Assembly: GCA_033763895.1 (NCBI GenBank)
Contig: JANRJQ010000004.1
Coordinates: 310,001 to 374,000, forward strand
Length of the DNA stretch: 64,000 nt
Direction of reading: 5' to 3'
Origin: Chloroherpetonaceae bacterium
GTDB taxonomy: Bacteria; Bacteroidota; Chlorobiia; Chlorobiales; Thermochlorobacteraceae
The notes below the pieces were generated by a model. It did no database searches, was not told the DNA's origin, and saw nothing but the letters and a program-made list of their open reading frames with translations. This document shows, piece after piece, positions 17,533-27,980 of the stretch. Position 1 is the stretch's first letter, and every line of letters begins with the position of its first letter. A program made the position numbers and the translations under genes.

Positions 17533-18960
17533 ATGAATTTTAACAAATACGATAAAGGTCCATTTTACGATGAGATGTTTCTGGCTGGTGGAGAAACTCG
17601 CCCGTGTTATGATTATATCAAGTCTCAATTAGAGTTACTCGGCACCGATGAACTGATGAGACGAAAGTATGCAGCCGAACGTTATTTGCTTAATCTCGGA
17701 ATTACGTTCAATGTTTACGGGTCTTCTGGAGGCACCGAACAAATTTTTCCATTTGACCTCATTCCTCGTTTGATTGAACATCATGAGTGGGTAACCCTTG
17801 ATAAAGGATTAAAGCAGCGGATAACCGCATTAAATCTTTTTATCAATGATGTTTATCATGAACGTCACATTGTGCGAGATGGCATAATCCCTAACGATAT
17901 TCTTGAGTCAAGCAAAGGGTATTTACCGCAATGCAATGGTTTGAAGCCACCAAAAGGAATTTGGTGTCATATTACCGGAACCGACCTTGTTCGTGATGGC
18001 GACGGGAAGTTTTATGTTTTAGAAGATAATCTTCGCTGCCCTTCAGGGGTATCGTATGTTATTGCAAATCGGGAGGTCATGAAACGAACGCTCCCCGAGG
18101 CATTTGAGAAATTGGGTGTATTTCCTGTAGTGGATTACCCAATGCATTTGCTTGAAATGCTTCAATCCGTTACAAATAAAACCACACCGGTTGTGGCCGT
18201 GCTGACTCCGGGGATATATAACTCTGCTTACTTCGAACATTCATTTCTTGCACAGCAAATGGGGGTTGAATTGGTTGTAGGTACAGACTTATTTGTTAGA
18301 GATTATCAAGTTTATATGCGCACCACCAAAGGTCCTGAGAAAGTGGATGTTATTTATCGCAGAATTGATGACACTTTTATCGACCCTCTTGCCTTCCGCC
18401 CCGATTCGTTGCTTGGTATTCCGGGTATTTTTGAGGCTTATAAAAAAGGAAATGTGACTTTTGTTAATGCGCCGGGTACCGGCGTAGCCGATGATAAAGT
18501 GATTTATGCGTATGTACCACGAATTATCAAGTATTATTTAGGGGAAGAAGCCATTATCCCGAATGTCCCAACTTATATGTGTTGGCAAGACGATGAACGA
18601 AATTATGTTCTCCAAAATTTGAATAAACTTGTTGTCAAAACGGCAAATGAATCCGGCGGTTATGGAATGCTTATTGGTCCTCATGCCAGTGAAAATGATC
18701 GAGAGGAATTCAAACATCGAATCGCATCGAACCCGAGAAATTACATTGCCCAGCCAACCATATCACTTTCTCGAGTTCCAACCATTGTTGAGAATGAATT
18801 TGAAGGAAGGCATGTTGATTTCAGACCATACATTTTGTATGGAGAGAAAATTTATGTTTTACCCGGCGGGCTCACAAGGGTTGCGCTTAAAAAAGGATCT
18901 TTGGTCGTCAATTCGTCGCAAGGTGGCGGCAGCAAGGATACTTGGGTGCTTTCAAAATAG
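17533..18960 (+). CDS. circularly permuted ATP-grasp type 2 protein
   Basis: A 475-residue member of the CP_ATPgrasp_2 family (formerly DUF404/DUF407). Hallmarks are [65 protein letters not shown] and [10 protein letters not shown]. The fold binds ATP and likely forms an amide bond, with product unknown. In many bacteria it is encoded beside an alpha-E domain protein and a transglutaminase-like protease; neither is adjacent here. The frame opens at a TTG at 17482; the ATG at 17533 starts the usual N-terminus and is preferred. The following gene is convergent, 6 bases away. Confidence 0.92.
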   Translation: MNFNKYDKGPFYDEMFLAGGETRPCYDYIKSQLELLGTDELMRRKYAAERYLLNLGITFNVYGSSGGTEQIFPFDLIPRLIEHHEWVTLDKGLKQRITALNLFINDVYHERHIVRDGIIPNDILESSKGYLPQCNGLKPPKGIWCHITGTDLVRDGDGKFYVLEDNLRCPSGVSYVIANREVMKRTLPEAFEKLGVFPVVDYPMHLLEMLQSVTNKTTPVVAVLTPGIYNSAYFEHSFLAQQMGVELVVGTDLFVRDYQVYMRTTKGPEKVDVIYRRIDDTFIDPLAFRPDSLLGIPGIFEAYKKGNVTFVNAPGTGVADDKVIYAYVPRIIKYYLGEEAIIPNVPTYMCWQDDERNYVLQNLNKLVVKTANESGGYGMLIGPHASENDREEFKHRIASNPRNYIAQPTISLSRVPTIVENEFEGRHVDFRPYILYGEKIYVLPGGLTRVALKKGSLVVNSSQGGGSKDTWVLSK

Positions 18961-18966
18961 CACCAG

Positions 18967-19731
18967 CTAAGGGGTTGCAATAAGTCCATCAACTTCGCTT
19001 ACGGATACTTTTCTCCACTCTGCGATTTGAGACATAATTAAATGCCTGACTTGGTCTCTTAAATCGGTGGCATCCTTTTCAGTCAGTCCTTTGGTTTCAA
19101 TTGGCGTGAGAACCTTTAATCGAATATTATCGGCTCTTCCAAACTTGATTGAATGTTTTGGCAAACAGTTGCTTGAGCCATCAACCGCTAAAGGAAGAAT
19201 TGGTAATTGATGCTCAATGGCTAATCGAAATGCGCCATCTGCAAATTTATGAACTCTGGAATCGGGCGAACGAGTTCCCTCAGGAAAGAACATCACCGAG
19301 CAATGCTTTTTCAGGTAAAATGCCGCTTTGGGTAATACATCAGCGCGGCTTTGTTTATTTTTTCGATCAACCGGAATATCTCCTGCAAGCTTTAACATCC
19401 ATCCAAAAATTGGGGCTCGAAAAAGTTCTATTTTCGCAACCCACTTCATCTCCCAAGGCAAATTTGAAATAAGGGGGATATCTGCAAAAGATTGATGATT
19501 ACTGACAACGATAAATGGATTTCGAGGATTGTTGATTTTCACTCCGCTGATTGTTAGTTTCCAAGCAGGGTTTACTTTACAAATTAGTACTCCAATTAGA
19601 CGAAAGAAGCGGCCGGTGCGATAATGCGCGGCATCTCGATCAAACAAACGAACCAAAGCCAATAAGGGAAGCCATATCAATACGGCTACGGTACAAGCCA
19701 ACCAAACGAAAATAGACTGAAGTACTAACAT
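18967..19731 (-). CDS. plsC: 1-acyl-sn-glycerol-3-phosphate acyltransferase
   Basis: Acylates lysophosphatidic acid at the sn-2 position to make phosphatidic acid at the inner membrane. It has an N-terminal hydrophobic segment (about 3-25), the catalytic NHQSFAD motif with H79 and D84, and the substrate motif FPEGTR at 149-154. The protein is 254 residues from the ATG at 19731. The frame extends to a TTG at 19809, which would add 26 residues before the membrane segment; family length favours the ATG. It lies 85 bases after hppA on the same strand and may share its transcript. Confidence 0.9.
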   Translation of the reverse strand: MLVLQSIFVWLACTVAVLIWLPLLALVRLFDRDAAHYRTGRFFRLIGVLICKVNPAWKLTISGVKINNPRNPFIVVSNHQSFADIPLISNLPWEMKWVAKIELFRAPIFGWMLKLAGDIPVDRKNKQSRADVLPKAAFYLKKHCSVMFFPEGTRSPDSRVHKFADGAFRLAIEHQLPILPLAVDGSSNCLPKHSIKFGRADNIRLKVLTPIETKGLTEKDATDLRDQVRHLIMSQIAEWRKVSVSEVDGLIATP

Positions 19732-19816
19732 GAATAAGAATTTTTCGGGGCTTAAAATACAAGGAAAAAAGAGTGACCGCAAACGCGTTTCGTTTACGGC
19801 CTCATCCAAAAAAAGT

Positions 19817-22018
19817 TCAAATAAATAGCGGTGCTAATACAAGCGTAATAGTCGAAAGTAATTTAATGAGTACGTGAAGTGAAGGCCCTGCCGTATCCTT
19901 GAATGGATCTCCAACCGTATCGCCGACAACAGCTGCTTTATGCGCGTCTGAGCGCTTTCGATGAACATGCCCCGTTGAATCTTTGAATTGACCGGATTCT
20001 ATATATTTCTTAGCATTATCCCAAGCACCTCCGGCATTGTTTAAAAACATTGCCATCAATATCCCCGTGATGGTACCAATCATTAACATCCCCGCCACCA
20101 CTTCAGCGCCTGTTGCACCAGTTGATTGCTTTCCTCCGGCTTCATAAACAAATTTAAATATGACTCCTACAATAATTGGCGCCACAACCACAAGCAGCCC
20201 GGGCTTAACCATTTCACGAAGCGCCGAAGCGGTTACAATATCAACACAACTTTTATAATTGGGTTTGAAATCGGGAGGAAAAATAATGTTCCCTTCTGCA
20301 TCACGATTTAAGGCTTTGAATTGTTCCCGAACTTCCGCAATAATCGCTTGTGCTGCTTTTCCAACAGCAATTACAGAATATGCACTAAATAGAAAAACAA
20401 CCATCGCCCCAAGAAGCCCTCCGATAAAGACCTCCGGTTTGGCAAGGTTCACCGATTCCAATTGTAACCCGTAGTTGCGAAGTTCATCGAGATAGGCACT
20501 GAATAAAAGAAATGCTGCAAGTGCCGCCGACCCTACGGCATAGCCTTTGGTGAGTGCTTTGGTGGTGTTTCCCATTGAATCAAGCCGATCGGTTTTCTTG
20601 CGAACGCTTTCAGGTTGTTCGGACATTTCAACAATTCCGCCGGCATTATCCGTAATGGGACCGAAATTATCCATTGCAAGAATGTAAGCCGCCGTTGCAA
20701 GCATTCCCATTGTTGCGGCCGCTGTTCCGAATAAGCCCGCATGTTCAAGCCCGGATTGCGCACCCAAATAGTATGAGCTCATGATTGCAATCGAAATTCC
20801 GATAACAGGAAGTGCCGTGGATTCTAAACCTACCGAAATTCCCGAGATGATATTCGTTGCCGGGCCGGTCAACGATGCTGTAGCAATTGATTGCACTGGC
20901 CTGTAGCGATACTCTGTATAGTATTGGGTTAAGAAGACAAAGGCGAGAGAGGTGAGAAGCCCTATAATTCCACAAAGAAAAAAGTTAAGCCAAAATATCC
21001 CTAAAATCAATTTTGCTGCAACAAACATTCCTAAAGCAGAACCGGCCATTGAAACATAATAGCCTCGGTTCAACGCATTCATTGGATCTTCTTTTCCATC
21101 TGTTCGCACCACAAGCACCCCAAAGATTGATGCGAGCATTCCTGCGGCAGTCATGATAAGTGGAAAAAGCAAAATGCCGATTGGTGAAATGCCACTCGCC
21201 AGAAAAGTTGCTTCGTTGGCTTTAAAGAGCGCAGCTGCCAAAATCATTGCCCCAATATTTTCAGCGGCCGTGGATTCAAAAAGATCTGCACCGCGCCCGG
21301 CACAATCGCCGACATTATCGCCCACTAAATCTGCAATCACCGCAGGGTTTCTTGGGTCATCTTCAGGAATTCCGGCTTCGACTTTTCCTACCAAATCGGC
21401 GCCAACATCTGCGGCCTTTGTATAAATCCCTCCTCCAAGCTGAGCGAAGAGCGCCACAAAACTCGCCCCAAACCCATAACCTGCCATCAGAAGCGGAATA
21501 TCTAATTCACTTTCAGTGACTCCAAGTGATTTCATTCCGACAAACAGACCGACAACCCCTGCAATGGAAAGAATGACGACAAAAAAACCTGAAATCGCAC
21601 CGCCACGTAATGCCACTTGCAAGGCATCGTTGAGGGAATGAATTGCTGCGGCTGCCGTTCTGATATTGGTTCGAATTGCAACCCACATTCCGATATAGCC
21701 GGCAAGAACCGAACTTGCAGCACCTAAAATAAAGGATAGCATTGTCCAGATTGCCATTGCTTGAGGTGAAGCAACATCATGTGAGGTTGGGGTTCTTACA
21801 AAAGCATATAATATGTAAATCAAGGCAGCAAGAGCTACTGCCAAATATGCTATCGTTCTGTTTTGACGAGCTAAAAATGCCTCAGCACCTTCACGAATTG
21901 CATCAGAGATGTTTCGCATTGCATCGTTTCCGGTTTCTTTACCGAGTACGATTTTCATCAAAAAGAGCGCAAATAAAAAGGCGATGACGCTCGCGCCAAA
22001 GATAAAACTGACTTCCAT
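19817..22018 (-). CDS. hppA: membrane proton-pumping pyrophosphatase, K+-independent type
   Basis: Couples hydrolysis of cytosolic pyrophosphate to proton export through about 16 membrane segments. The substrate-binding signature DVGADLVGKVE is at 204-214 and DNVGDCAGRGADLFE at 234-248. The stretch NTTKALTKGYAVG at 484-496 has lysine at K487 right after NTT. K+-independent enzymes such as that of Rhodospirillum rubrum have lysine there, while K+-dependent ones have alanine, so this should be the K+-independent proton-pumping class. At 733 residues it is complete. It follows thyX by 122 bases on the same strand. Confidence 0.95.
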   Translation of the reverse strand: MEVSFIFGASVIAFLFALFLMKIVLGKETGNDAMRNISDAIREGAEAFLARQNRTIAYLAVALAALIYILYAFVRTPTSHDVASPQAMAIWTMLSFILGAASSVLAGYIGMWVAIRTNIRTAAAAIHSLNDALQVALRGGAISGFFVVILSIAGVVGLFVGMKSLGVTESELDIPLLMAGYGFGASFVALFAQLGGGIYTKAADVGADLVGKVEAGIPEDDPRNPAVIADLVGDNVGDCAGRGADLFESTAAENIGAMILAAALFKANEATFLASGISPIGILLFPLIMTAAGMLASIFGVLVVRTDGKEDPMNALNRGYYVSMAGSALGMFVAAKLILGIFWLNFFLCGIIGLLTSLAFVFLTQYYTEYRYRPVQSIATASLTGPATNIISGISVGLESTALPVIGISIAIMSSYYLGAQSGLEHAGLFGTAAATMGMLATAAYILAMDNFGPITDNAGGIVEMSEQPESVRKKTDRLDSMGNTTKALTKGYAVGSAALAAFLLFSAYLDELRNYGLQLESVNLAKPEVFIGGLLGAMVVFLFSAYSVIAVGKAAQAIIAEVREQFKALNRDAEGNIIFPPDFKPNYKSCVDIVTASALREMVKPGLLVVVAPIIVGVIFKFVYEAGGKQSTGATGAEVVAGMLMIGTITGILMAMFLNNAGGAWDNAKKYIESGQFKDSTGHVHRKRSDAHKAAVVGDTVGDPFKDTAGPSLHVLIKLLSTITLVLAPLFI

Positions 22019-22140
22019 TGGTGTTTTGATTAATGTTGACTTTTGTTCTGGTACTATTTCAAAAGTCGAAATTGTTTCAAGTTTAATAAAAGTAGAGGCT
22101 TAATTGAAACTTAAAAATGAATTCTTATTCAGATTTTTTC

Positions 22141-22788
22141 TCACCATTGAAGCGCTTCAGAAAGGATGGGAAATTCTTTTTTGAAAATATCCCGAATTGA
22201 TAGCGCTATATCGCGATGTTCTTTCTGTGTAGCAGGGTCGCAGCGAACCTCGAGATAATGAATCCAACTTCTAACAGACCCTTTCATATAAAGCTTAGTT
22301 GAGGTATTGAGAGGAAGAAAAACCCGTGCCGATTCCTTCGCAATTCCTTTTTCTAAAGCTTCTTCATACCGCTGATAACCCAAATCCCAAATTTCTTGTT
22401 GTGTCTTTCGAAACCACGCTTTTGTCTCCGAATCAATGTCATCCAAAGAATTTTGCCGATTCTTTGCATCTTGTCTTCTTGCCTCATAAGTTTCAAACGC
22501 TGTCGCTTTTGAATAGCGTTGACTAAACTCCTGAAAACAAAAACTACGGTGACGAAGAATTTGCGGCGCAATGGCTCTCGTTGTGGTAATTTCGACGGTC
22601 ATATCGACCATCTCAAAAATGCTCCAATGCTTATTTCGAATGCAATAAGAAAGCAGTTTTGCATAGTCTGGGTTTTCTTGATTGGGGCTTGAAACACGTG
22701 CACAATAGGCGATAAGACCTTCGGGCGAAAGCGCCGTGCCATCAATTTCTAAGAAAGGTTTGGTAACTGATATTAAACGAACCTGCAT
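22141..22788 (-). CDS. thyX: flavin-dependent thymidylate synthase
   Basis: Makes dTMP from dUMP using FAD, NADPH and methylene-tetrahydrofolate. The ThyX signature [14 protein letters not shown] is at residues 79-92, matching RHRxxSxxxxSxRY with substitutions allowed in the middle. The C-terminal [16 protein letters not shown] is also typical. At 215 residues it is normal length. Its ATG follows the stop of the T9SS-sorted BNR-like gene by one base, so it is probably translationally coupled to it. No thyA is in the window. Confidence 0.95.
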   Translation of the reverse strand: MQVRLISVTKPFLEIDGTALSPEGLIAYCARVSSPNQENPDYAKLLSYCIRNKHWSIFEMVDMTVEITTTRAIAPQILRHRSFCFQEFSQRYSKATAFETYEARRQDAKNRQNSLDDIDSETKAWFRKTQQEIWDLGYQRYEEALEKGIAKESARVFLPLNTSTKLYMKGSVRSWIHYLEVRCDPATQKEHRDIALSIRDIFKKEFPILSEALQW

Positions 22789-22789
22789 A

Positions 22790-24403
22790 TCAATCGATAA
22801 TTAAAATTTTTCCGCGAGATGCGTTCCCTCCCGCAATATCAACTTGGTAAAAATAAACCCCATTGGCAACTCTTGCCCCATTCTCTGTTCTCCCATCCCA
22901 AGTGACTTCTGCATCTGCATTTGACTCGCTGGTTGAGTAAATCGTTTTGACTTTTTTCATTGAAAAGTCAAGGATATGTATCGTTGCTGAAGTACTGTTT
23001 CCTTGATTAAAGCGAATTCGGATGAGCCTATCTAATCGAGGGGAAAATGGATTTGGATACGCATATGTGGCTGTCTTGGAAGAAGTCGGGATGTTGGCTC
23101 GTGTGATACTCCAGTTTTGCCCACCGTCAAGACTATAACCGGTTCCGTCGGTAGTGCCAACCCAAATAGATGAAAGTGAATTCGGCGTTCTTGGTACAGA
23201 TAACACACTTTGAAACTCTGACTTAGGCTTTGTGAAAATTTTGGGGTTGGTTTGATCTCTCAAAACTCGCTGATTAATCCACGTTGCGCCGCCATTATAG
23301 GAAATGAATAGTCCATTGGTTCCGGTTGCAAACACCGTATCACCTTTGAAAGCGAAGTCGTAAATGCGTTCACCAATGAGGGCATTGCTCCAAGTAAGCC
23401 CGTCGTCACGCGTCCACGATACGCCAAATCTTTCGGTATTGCTTTGACCTTGCCAAGTGGCCGCCCATATCGCTCGAGAAAATGATGGTGTTGCAGGTTG
23501 TTCTTTTAACGCAATAATCCAATTTCCGGTGATTCCTCCACCTGAAATCTCCGTTGAATTTCTCGTGAACTTTTCCCAAGAAGGATACAGCGAATCAGCC
23601 TCTCGGGTTCGACAAATTCCATCAACCGTGCCAACCCAAACATCCCCATTTTGAGCTTGAAGTACTGAAAATCCCAAAAAAGTTAAATCGCCATCTTCAC
23701 CTCTTCGTGGTTCTAATTTGGTGCGAACTGTATCTGTTGGCGAAAGTCTTCGAAAACCAGTTGGAGGTAACATCATTCGCTGCCACTTTTGACCATTATT
23801 TTGTGTTCTTCGAATCCCGCCCGACCAAGTCGCGACCCACACTGTTCCGGGCTTTAATCCGATGGCAATATCATAAATGATGTTCTGCTCGGGGACGATT
23901 ATTGGTAGTGCGCTCACTTGATTAATACCATAAGGCTCAAGGGTGTCAGTTTGTTTATCGAGTGGCTGCGGTAAAACGGTCCATTCGGTTCCCCCATTCA
24001 TGCTATAAATCAACCCATCGCCGGCTCGGGTCACGCCGTCCTTTTCTGAAATTTTTGATGAAGAAGCCCAAACACGGTTTGCGAGCACATCAACAGTTTG
24101 AATTCCTTCAAGATTAAAATTTTGAGCAGAAGTAGTAAAAGAAATGTTTCTGAAAAAAGGTGATTGAGACCATATTCCATTTGCAGTTTTGAGTCCACTT
24201 CGTGTAACAAACCAAATTTTTCCTTCACTTGTATCAAAGGCCATTGAAAACACGGAATTCGATCCGATGCTCCCTTCAAAGCTTTCGGAAAGCAGTAATT
24301 TTTCAAATCCTATTTTTGGGACACCTTGCGCGAGCGTTTGAATTGTGAAACACACGATCGAACCCAAAGTGAAGAAGCGACGCAATATTGAAGAATTAAT
24401 CAT
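22790..24403 (-). CDS. T9SS-sorted BNR/sialidase-like repeat protein
   Basis: A 537-residue secreted protein with an N-terminal signal peptide (about 1-26, ending at LAQ). The central region carries several BNR or Asp-box-like repeats (SxDxGxTW forms: [29 protein letters not shown]-like, [20 protein letters not shown]), so a beta-propeller is likely. No sialidase catalytic set is recognisable. The C-terminal about 90 residues ([12 protein letters not shown] to KILIID) form a T9SS type A/FlgD-Ig-like sorting domain. It is therefore expected on the cell surface or outside. It follows a lipoprotein and a PorV-like gene in the same operon. Confidence 0.85.
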   Translation of the reverse strand: MINSSILRRFFTLGSIVCFTIQTLAQGVPKIGFEKLLLSESFEGSIGSNSVFSMAFDTSEGKIWFVTRSGLKTANGIWSQSPFFRNISFTTSAQNFNLEGIQTVDVLANRVWASSSKISEKDGVTRAGDGLIYSMNGGTEWTVLPQPLDKQTDTLEPYGINQVSALPIIVPEQNIIYDIAIGLKPGTVWVATWSGGIRRTQNNGQKWQRMMLPPTGFRRLSPTDTVRTKLEPRRGEDGDLTFLGFSVLQAQNGDVWVGTVDGICRTREADSLYPSWEKFTRNSTEISGGGITGNWIIALKEQPATPSFSRAIWAATWQGQSNTERFGVSWTRDDGLTWSNALIGERIYDFAFKGDTVFATGTNGLFISYNGGATWINQRVLRDQTNPKIFTKPKSEFQSVLSVPRTPNSLSSIWVGTTDGTGYSLDGGQNWSITRANIPTSSKTATYAYPNPFSPRLDRLIRIRFNQGNSTSATIHILDFSMKKVKTIYSTSESNADAEVTWDGRTENGARVANGVYFYQVDIAGGNASRGKILIID

Positions 24404-24411
24404 ACCGAGAG

Positions 24412-25224
24412 TTACCGCACAAAGGTGATAGAACGTTGAATAATATTGCTTTTGGCACCGCTTTTATCAATTGCTTGATAAGAAAATGTTCGTGTGACGG
24501 AAGTGTTATCACTATTAATTTGAAGTGTTGCAGTAAAAACACTATCGGCAGCAGAGAAATCGCCACTTTGCCCATTGCGATCTCCGTCGTTCAAAAGTGA
24601 AAAAGTAATCTGTGGATTATCTAAGCGCGTGGCAAGAATCTCACGAATATCTGCAATCCCATTTGTATCAGTGGCTACTGCTGTAATTTGAAACACGCGC
24701 CGCCCTTCCGTTGGGGTTGGAATAAAAACCGTATCAGGAGAATTGACTTGAATGAGGACAGGTAAATAATTTATTCTTGCTCGTAAATTTACACTTCCAC
24801 GAGAATTTGAAAAACTAATTCCCTTTGATGAAAATGCCGATGCGACAAGCAAATAGCGTCCGGTTTGGCTTTTTGTCAATAGCACTGAAACTTCACCGGA
24901 AGCCCCTTTTCTGGATGATGAGAGCACGAGCGAAGAGGTTGCCAACACATCATCACCATCTTCTGAAATCAACGAGACCGTAATTGCCTCTGTTTCCAGA
25001 TTGGTTTCAACTGATACTTGAAAATCTACGCGAACCCTGCCACGACTATCAGGAACAAGTGAATCAAGATCTACATCGTTGGGTGTAAAGGAAAATTTCT
25101 GAATAGATGGTGCGAGTGCCAAACCTGAATCTTCACTAATTGGAACAGGCGTGCAAGCCTCTATCAATAAAGCAAGAGAAATCAAAAACAAAACCCACGC
25201 TTTCCTAAATAACAATCTCATCAT
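24412..25224 (-). CDS. lipoprotein of unknown function, Ig-like
   Basis: A 270-residue lipoprotein with lipobox at IEAC, lipidated C24. The mature part is beta-rich and looks like two tandem Ig/CARDB-like sandwiches. The second contains VTATDTNGIADIRE-like text and the acidic loop DGDRNGQSGDFSAADSVF, as in choice-of-anchor and chitobiase-like C-terminal domains. I do not recognise a family. Its start codon overlaps the stop of the PorV-like gene (TAATG), and the T9SS-sorted gene follows after 8 bases, so the three are one translational unit. Confidence 0.75.
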   Translation of the reverse strand: MMRLLFRKAWVLFLISLALLIEACTPVPISEDSGLALAPSIQKFSFTPNDVDLDSLVPDSRGRVRVDFQVSVETNLETEAITVSLISEDGDDVLATSSLVLSSSRKGASGEVSVLLTKSQTGRYLLVASAFSSKGISFSNSRGSVNLRARINYLPVLIQVNSPDTVFIPTPTEGRRVFQITAVATDTNGIADIREILATRLDNPQITFSLLNDGDRNGQSGDFSAADSVFTATLQINSDNTSVTRTFSYQAIDKSGAKSNIIQRSITFVR

Positions 25225-26300
25225 TAGAATTTTGCTCCCAAAGAAATAAAATTCGTTCCAAATCCAATGACCGGTTCAATCACAAAGGTGTAGTCTAAAG
25301 TGAGCATCGCCTTTTCAATCGGAAACGAAAATGAAAAACCTGCGGAGGGGCGTGCAAGTTCAAGGAAGTTGCTTCCTGAAATTGAAAGCTGATCGGCTCC
25401 GACTCTTATTGTGAAGGATTCGCTAATCCCAATAACCGCTCCAATCCTGATGAAACGGCTGCTTTGACTTTCTTCTATCGTCACAAACTCTTCGGTCGGA
25501 ATCCCGTTTTGCAATCCGCTCACTGGTGTTTTGCGTTCAAGATTCCATTTCTGCTCTTCAAATTCGCCGGTGATTCGAATAAAATCAAACCCTCCAATTT
25601 GATTTGTACCATAGCTAAATCCCAGTCTCAGTTGAATGGGAATGTTATCTGTCGTTTGTGTCCCATCAAGCCCATAAATTGTTGAAGAATCCCATTTGTA
25701 CTTCGCATTTAAATTTGAGAGAGACGCACCAAGGGTAAACGCCTGTGTTTCGGTGTTGATTAATCGATAAACAGCCCCTATATCAAACCCTAAAGAAAAC
25801 GCGTTTGGCAATTCTTGATAGAGTGATGAAAGGTAACCTCGTATGTTAAAACCCAAAGCTAGTTTTTCTGAAAAGCGATTTGCAAAAGAAACCATCAATA
25901 AGTTTTCCGAAACCGAAATCATTCCTTGTTCAGCCCCATCACTATTTCGTGTGTCTATATTTCCTACCCCCGAGTTAATGAATGAAATCGATAGCCCTGC
26001 GGTTGGACCCGCCTTTGTTGAAAATGAAAGAAAATTCAGTGAGCGATCCATTGCAAGCAACCCAAACGAAATCCCTCCTTGCAACCGAGAATTGTAAGCC
26101 ACAACGGCCGGATTATAATACCCTTGAGATTCACCTTCATCGATGATTGCAACTCCGGTGTTCCCTGCTGCAATGTTTTTTGCACTAAAGCCGAGCCTCG
26201 AAAAAGCTGCTGCAGCACCGGCGGTTTGACCACTTAATTCCAATTGAAAAAGAAGGGCAATAAAAGTGATGATGAGTATCCTTTTAGGAAGAATTGACAT
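25224..26300 (-). CDS. PorV/PorQ-family outer-membrane protein
   Basis: A 358-residue protein with signal peptide (about 1-24) followed by amphipathic beta-strands ending in FISLGAKF, a typical barrel end. The start of the mature part, SRLGFSAKNIAAGNTGVA followed by YYNPA, is the PorV/PorQ family hallmark. PorV is the T9SS outer-membrane shuttle that receives cargo after export; other members have undefined roles. Its neighbours are a lipoprotein and a T9SS-sorted protein, which fits a cargo-linked role. It begins an operon that reads into thyX. Confidence 0.85.
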   Translation of the reverse strand: MSILPKRILIITFIALLFQLELSGQTAGAAAAFSRLGFSAKNIAAGNTGVAIIDEGESQGYYNPAVVAYNSRLQGGISFGLLAMDRSLNFLSFSTKAGPTAGLSISFINSGVGNIDTRNSDGAEQGMISVSENLLMVSFANRFSEKLALGFNIRGYLSSLYQELPNAFSLGFDIGAVYRLINTETQAFTLGASLSNLNAKYKWDSSTIYGLDGTQTTDNIPIQLRLGFSYGTNQIGGFDFIRITGEFEEQKWNLERKTPVSGLQNGIPTEEFVTIEESQSSRFIRIGAVIGISESFTIRVGADQLSISGSNFLELARPSAGFSFSFPIEKAMLTLDYTFVIEPVIGFGTNFISLGAKF

Positions 26301-26511
26301 TCGATTGGATTTGATTAATACAAATAGGGCGCAAGTTTAGGAATTTTTTCTCGGTAAAAAAGGGGTCATGAAGGAATAAAAAATTTTTTTCACCTCACGC
26401 TCTTTTGATCCCTTTTATGTAAGGTTGTTCATTTTAGAAGAGAAGTTCGCACCTCTGTGAAAAAAAAATTGCAAATTGCAGGTTCTAAATCATTAATGAG
26501 ATACGCAATCA

Positions 26512-27978
26512 ATGTCTTATCCCGAAATTTCGATTTACAATACCTTATCAAGAAAAAAAGAACGCTTCACTTCGCAAGTAGAGGGTTTTATTTCGATGTA
26601 TGTCTGTGGCCCTACGGTTTATGGTCACTCACATATCGGCCACGCCAAAAGCTACATTTCATTTGATGTAATGGTTCGCTTATTTCGTGAGGTAGGTTAT
26701 CGGGTTCGATATGTACAAAATATTACTGATGTCGGTCATTTAACCGACAATGCCGATGAAGGTGAAGATAAAATTGCCGCAAAAGCACGGGCTGAAAAAT
26801 TAGAACCCATTGAAATCGCACAGGCTTACACGCGTTCCTACTTTGACGATATGGATGCATTAGGCGTGCTCAGGGCGGATATCGCCCCTACTGCAGCAGG
26901 CCATATTCCAGAGCAAATAGATTTAATCACCTCCTTGATTGAAAAAGGACATGCGTATGAAGTCAATGGCTCCGTTTATTTTGATGTGACTTCATTTGCC
27001 GGTTATGGAAAGCTATCTGGCCGTGTCAATCAAGAAGATTTAGAGAGTGGCACTCGCGTTGCGGTGAAATCAGAAAAAAAGAACCCGTCAGACTTTGCTC
27101 TTTGGAAAAAGGCCGATACCAGCCATATCATGCGGTGGAATTCACCGTGGGGCGTGGGATTTCCGGGATGGCATATTGAGTGCTCGGCAATGTCAATGCG
27201 ATACCTTGGAGAAACTATTGATATTCACGGCGGAGGACTTGAAAATCAATTCCCGCATCATGAATGTGAAATTGCCCAATCGGAAGCGGCAACAGGCAAG
27301 CCTTTTGTTCGGTATTGGATTCACAACAATATGGTAACAGTGGCCGGTCAAAAAATGGGAAAATCTTTAGGGAATTTTACTACCATCAAAGATGCGCTTG
27401 CAAAAATTCAACCCCTCGCGCTTCGATTTTTTGTTTTACAATCTCATTACCGCTCAACACTTGACTTTACTGACGAGGCGCTCTTTGCCTCTAAAGCCGG
27501 ATATGAAAAGCTCCTTGATACCTATATGCGACTTCTCACCAGCTCTTCAACAGACCGCTCCGAAAACCTTCCCGATGATTTCATCGTGATTGCAGAGCGT
27601 GAAATTATGGACGCTCTTTGCGATGACTTTAATACGCCCGGTGCAATTGCTTCGTTATTTGATTTCTCACGAGAACTTAACCGCCGAATTGCCGAAGGAT
27701 TACTCACACAAAATGAAAAGAACCGTTCAGTCGCTCTTTTTGAAAAATATGGTGGGAGAGTTCTTGGAATTATCCCTTCAGAAGTGTCCTCTCAGAGTTC
27801 AGGTCGAAACGCATCTCAGGAAACCTTAACCAAAGTAATGGCTCTTGTTTTGGACTTAAGAAAAGAAGTTCGAGCGAAAAAAGATTTTGCCACAAGCGAT
27901 TTCATCCGAGATCGATTAAAAGAAGCCGGAATCGAGGTGAAGGATACAAAGTCTGGTACTGAATGGAAGCTTTCTTAA
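26512..27978 (+). CDS. cysS: cysteinyl-tRNA synthetase
   Basis: Charges tRNA-Cys. It is a class I enzyme with HIGH at residues 41-44 and KMGKS at 281-285, a frequent variant of KMSKS in this enzyme. Zinc ligands include C32 and C224 (in WHIECSAM), with H249 and E251 in the following FPHHECE. At 488 residues it is full length, with a C-terminal anticodon-binding helical domain. The upstream 211 bases are shared with the divergent PorV-like gene. The next gene is convergent, 2 bases away. Confidence 0.97.
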   Translation: MSYPEISIYNTLSRKKERFTSQVEGFISMYVCGPTVYGHSHIGHAKSYISFDVMVRLFREVGYRVRYVQNITDVGHLTDNADEGEDKIAAKARAEKLEPIEIAQAYTRSYFDDMDALGVLRADIAPTAAGHIPEQIDLITSLIEKGHAYEVNGSVYFDVTSFAGYGKLSGRVNQEDLESGTRVAVKSEKKNPSDFALWKKADTSHIMRWNSPWGVGFPGWHIECSAMSMRYLGETIDIHGGGLENQFPHHECEIAQSEAATGKPFVRYWIHNNMVTVAGQKMGKSLGNFTTIKDALAKIQPLALRFFVLQSHYRSTLDFTDEALFASKAGYEKLLDTYMRLLTSSSTDRSENLPDDFIVIAEREIMDALCDDFNTPGAIASLFDFSRELNRRIAEGLLTQNEKNRSVALFEKYGGRVLGIIPSEVSSQSSGRNASQETLTKVMALVLDLRKEVRAKKDFATSDFIRDRLKEAGIEVKDTKSGTEWKLS

Positions 27979-27980
27979 CA

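Noticed and set aside
22790-24403. True sialidase
   Set aside because: It has Asp-box-like repeats but no recognisable catalytic arginine triad or RIP motif, so only a propeller is claimed.
26301-26511. T-box or other leader riboswitch before cysS
   Set aside because: No T-box consensus or specifier stem is visible, and T-boxes are not expected in this group.
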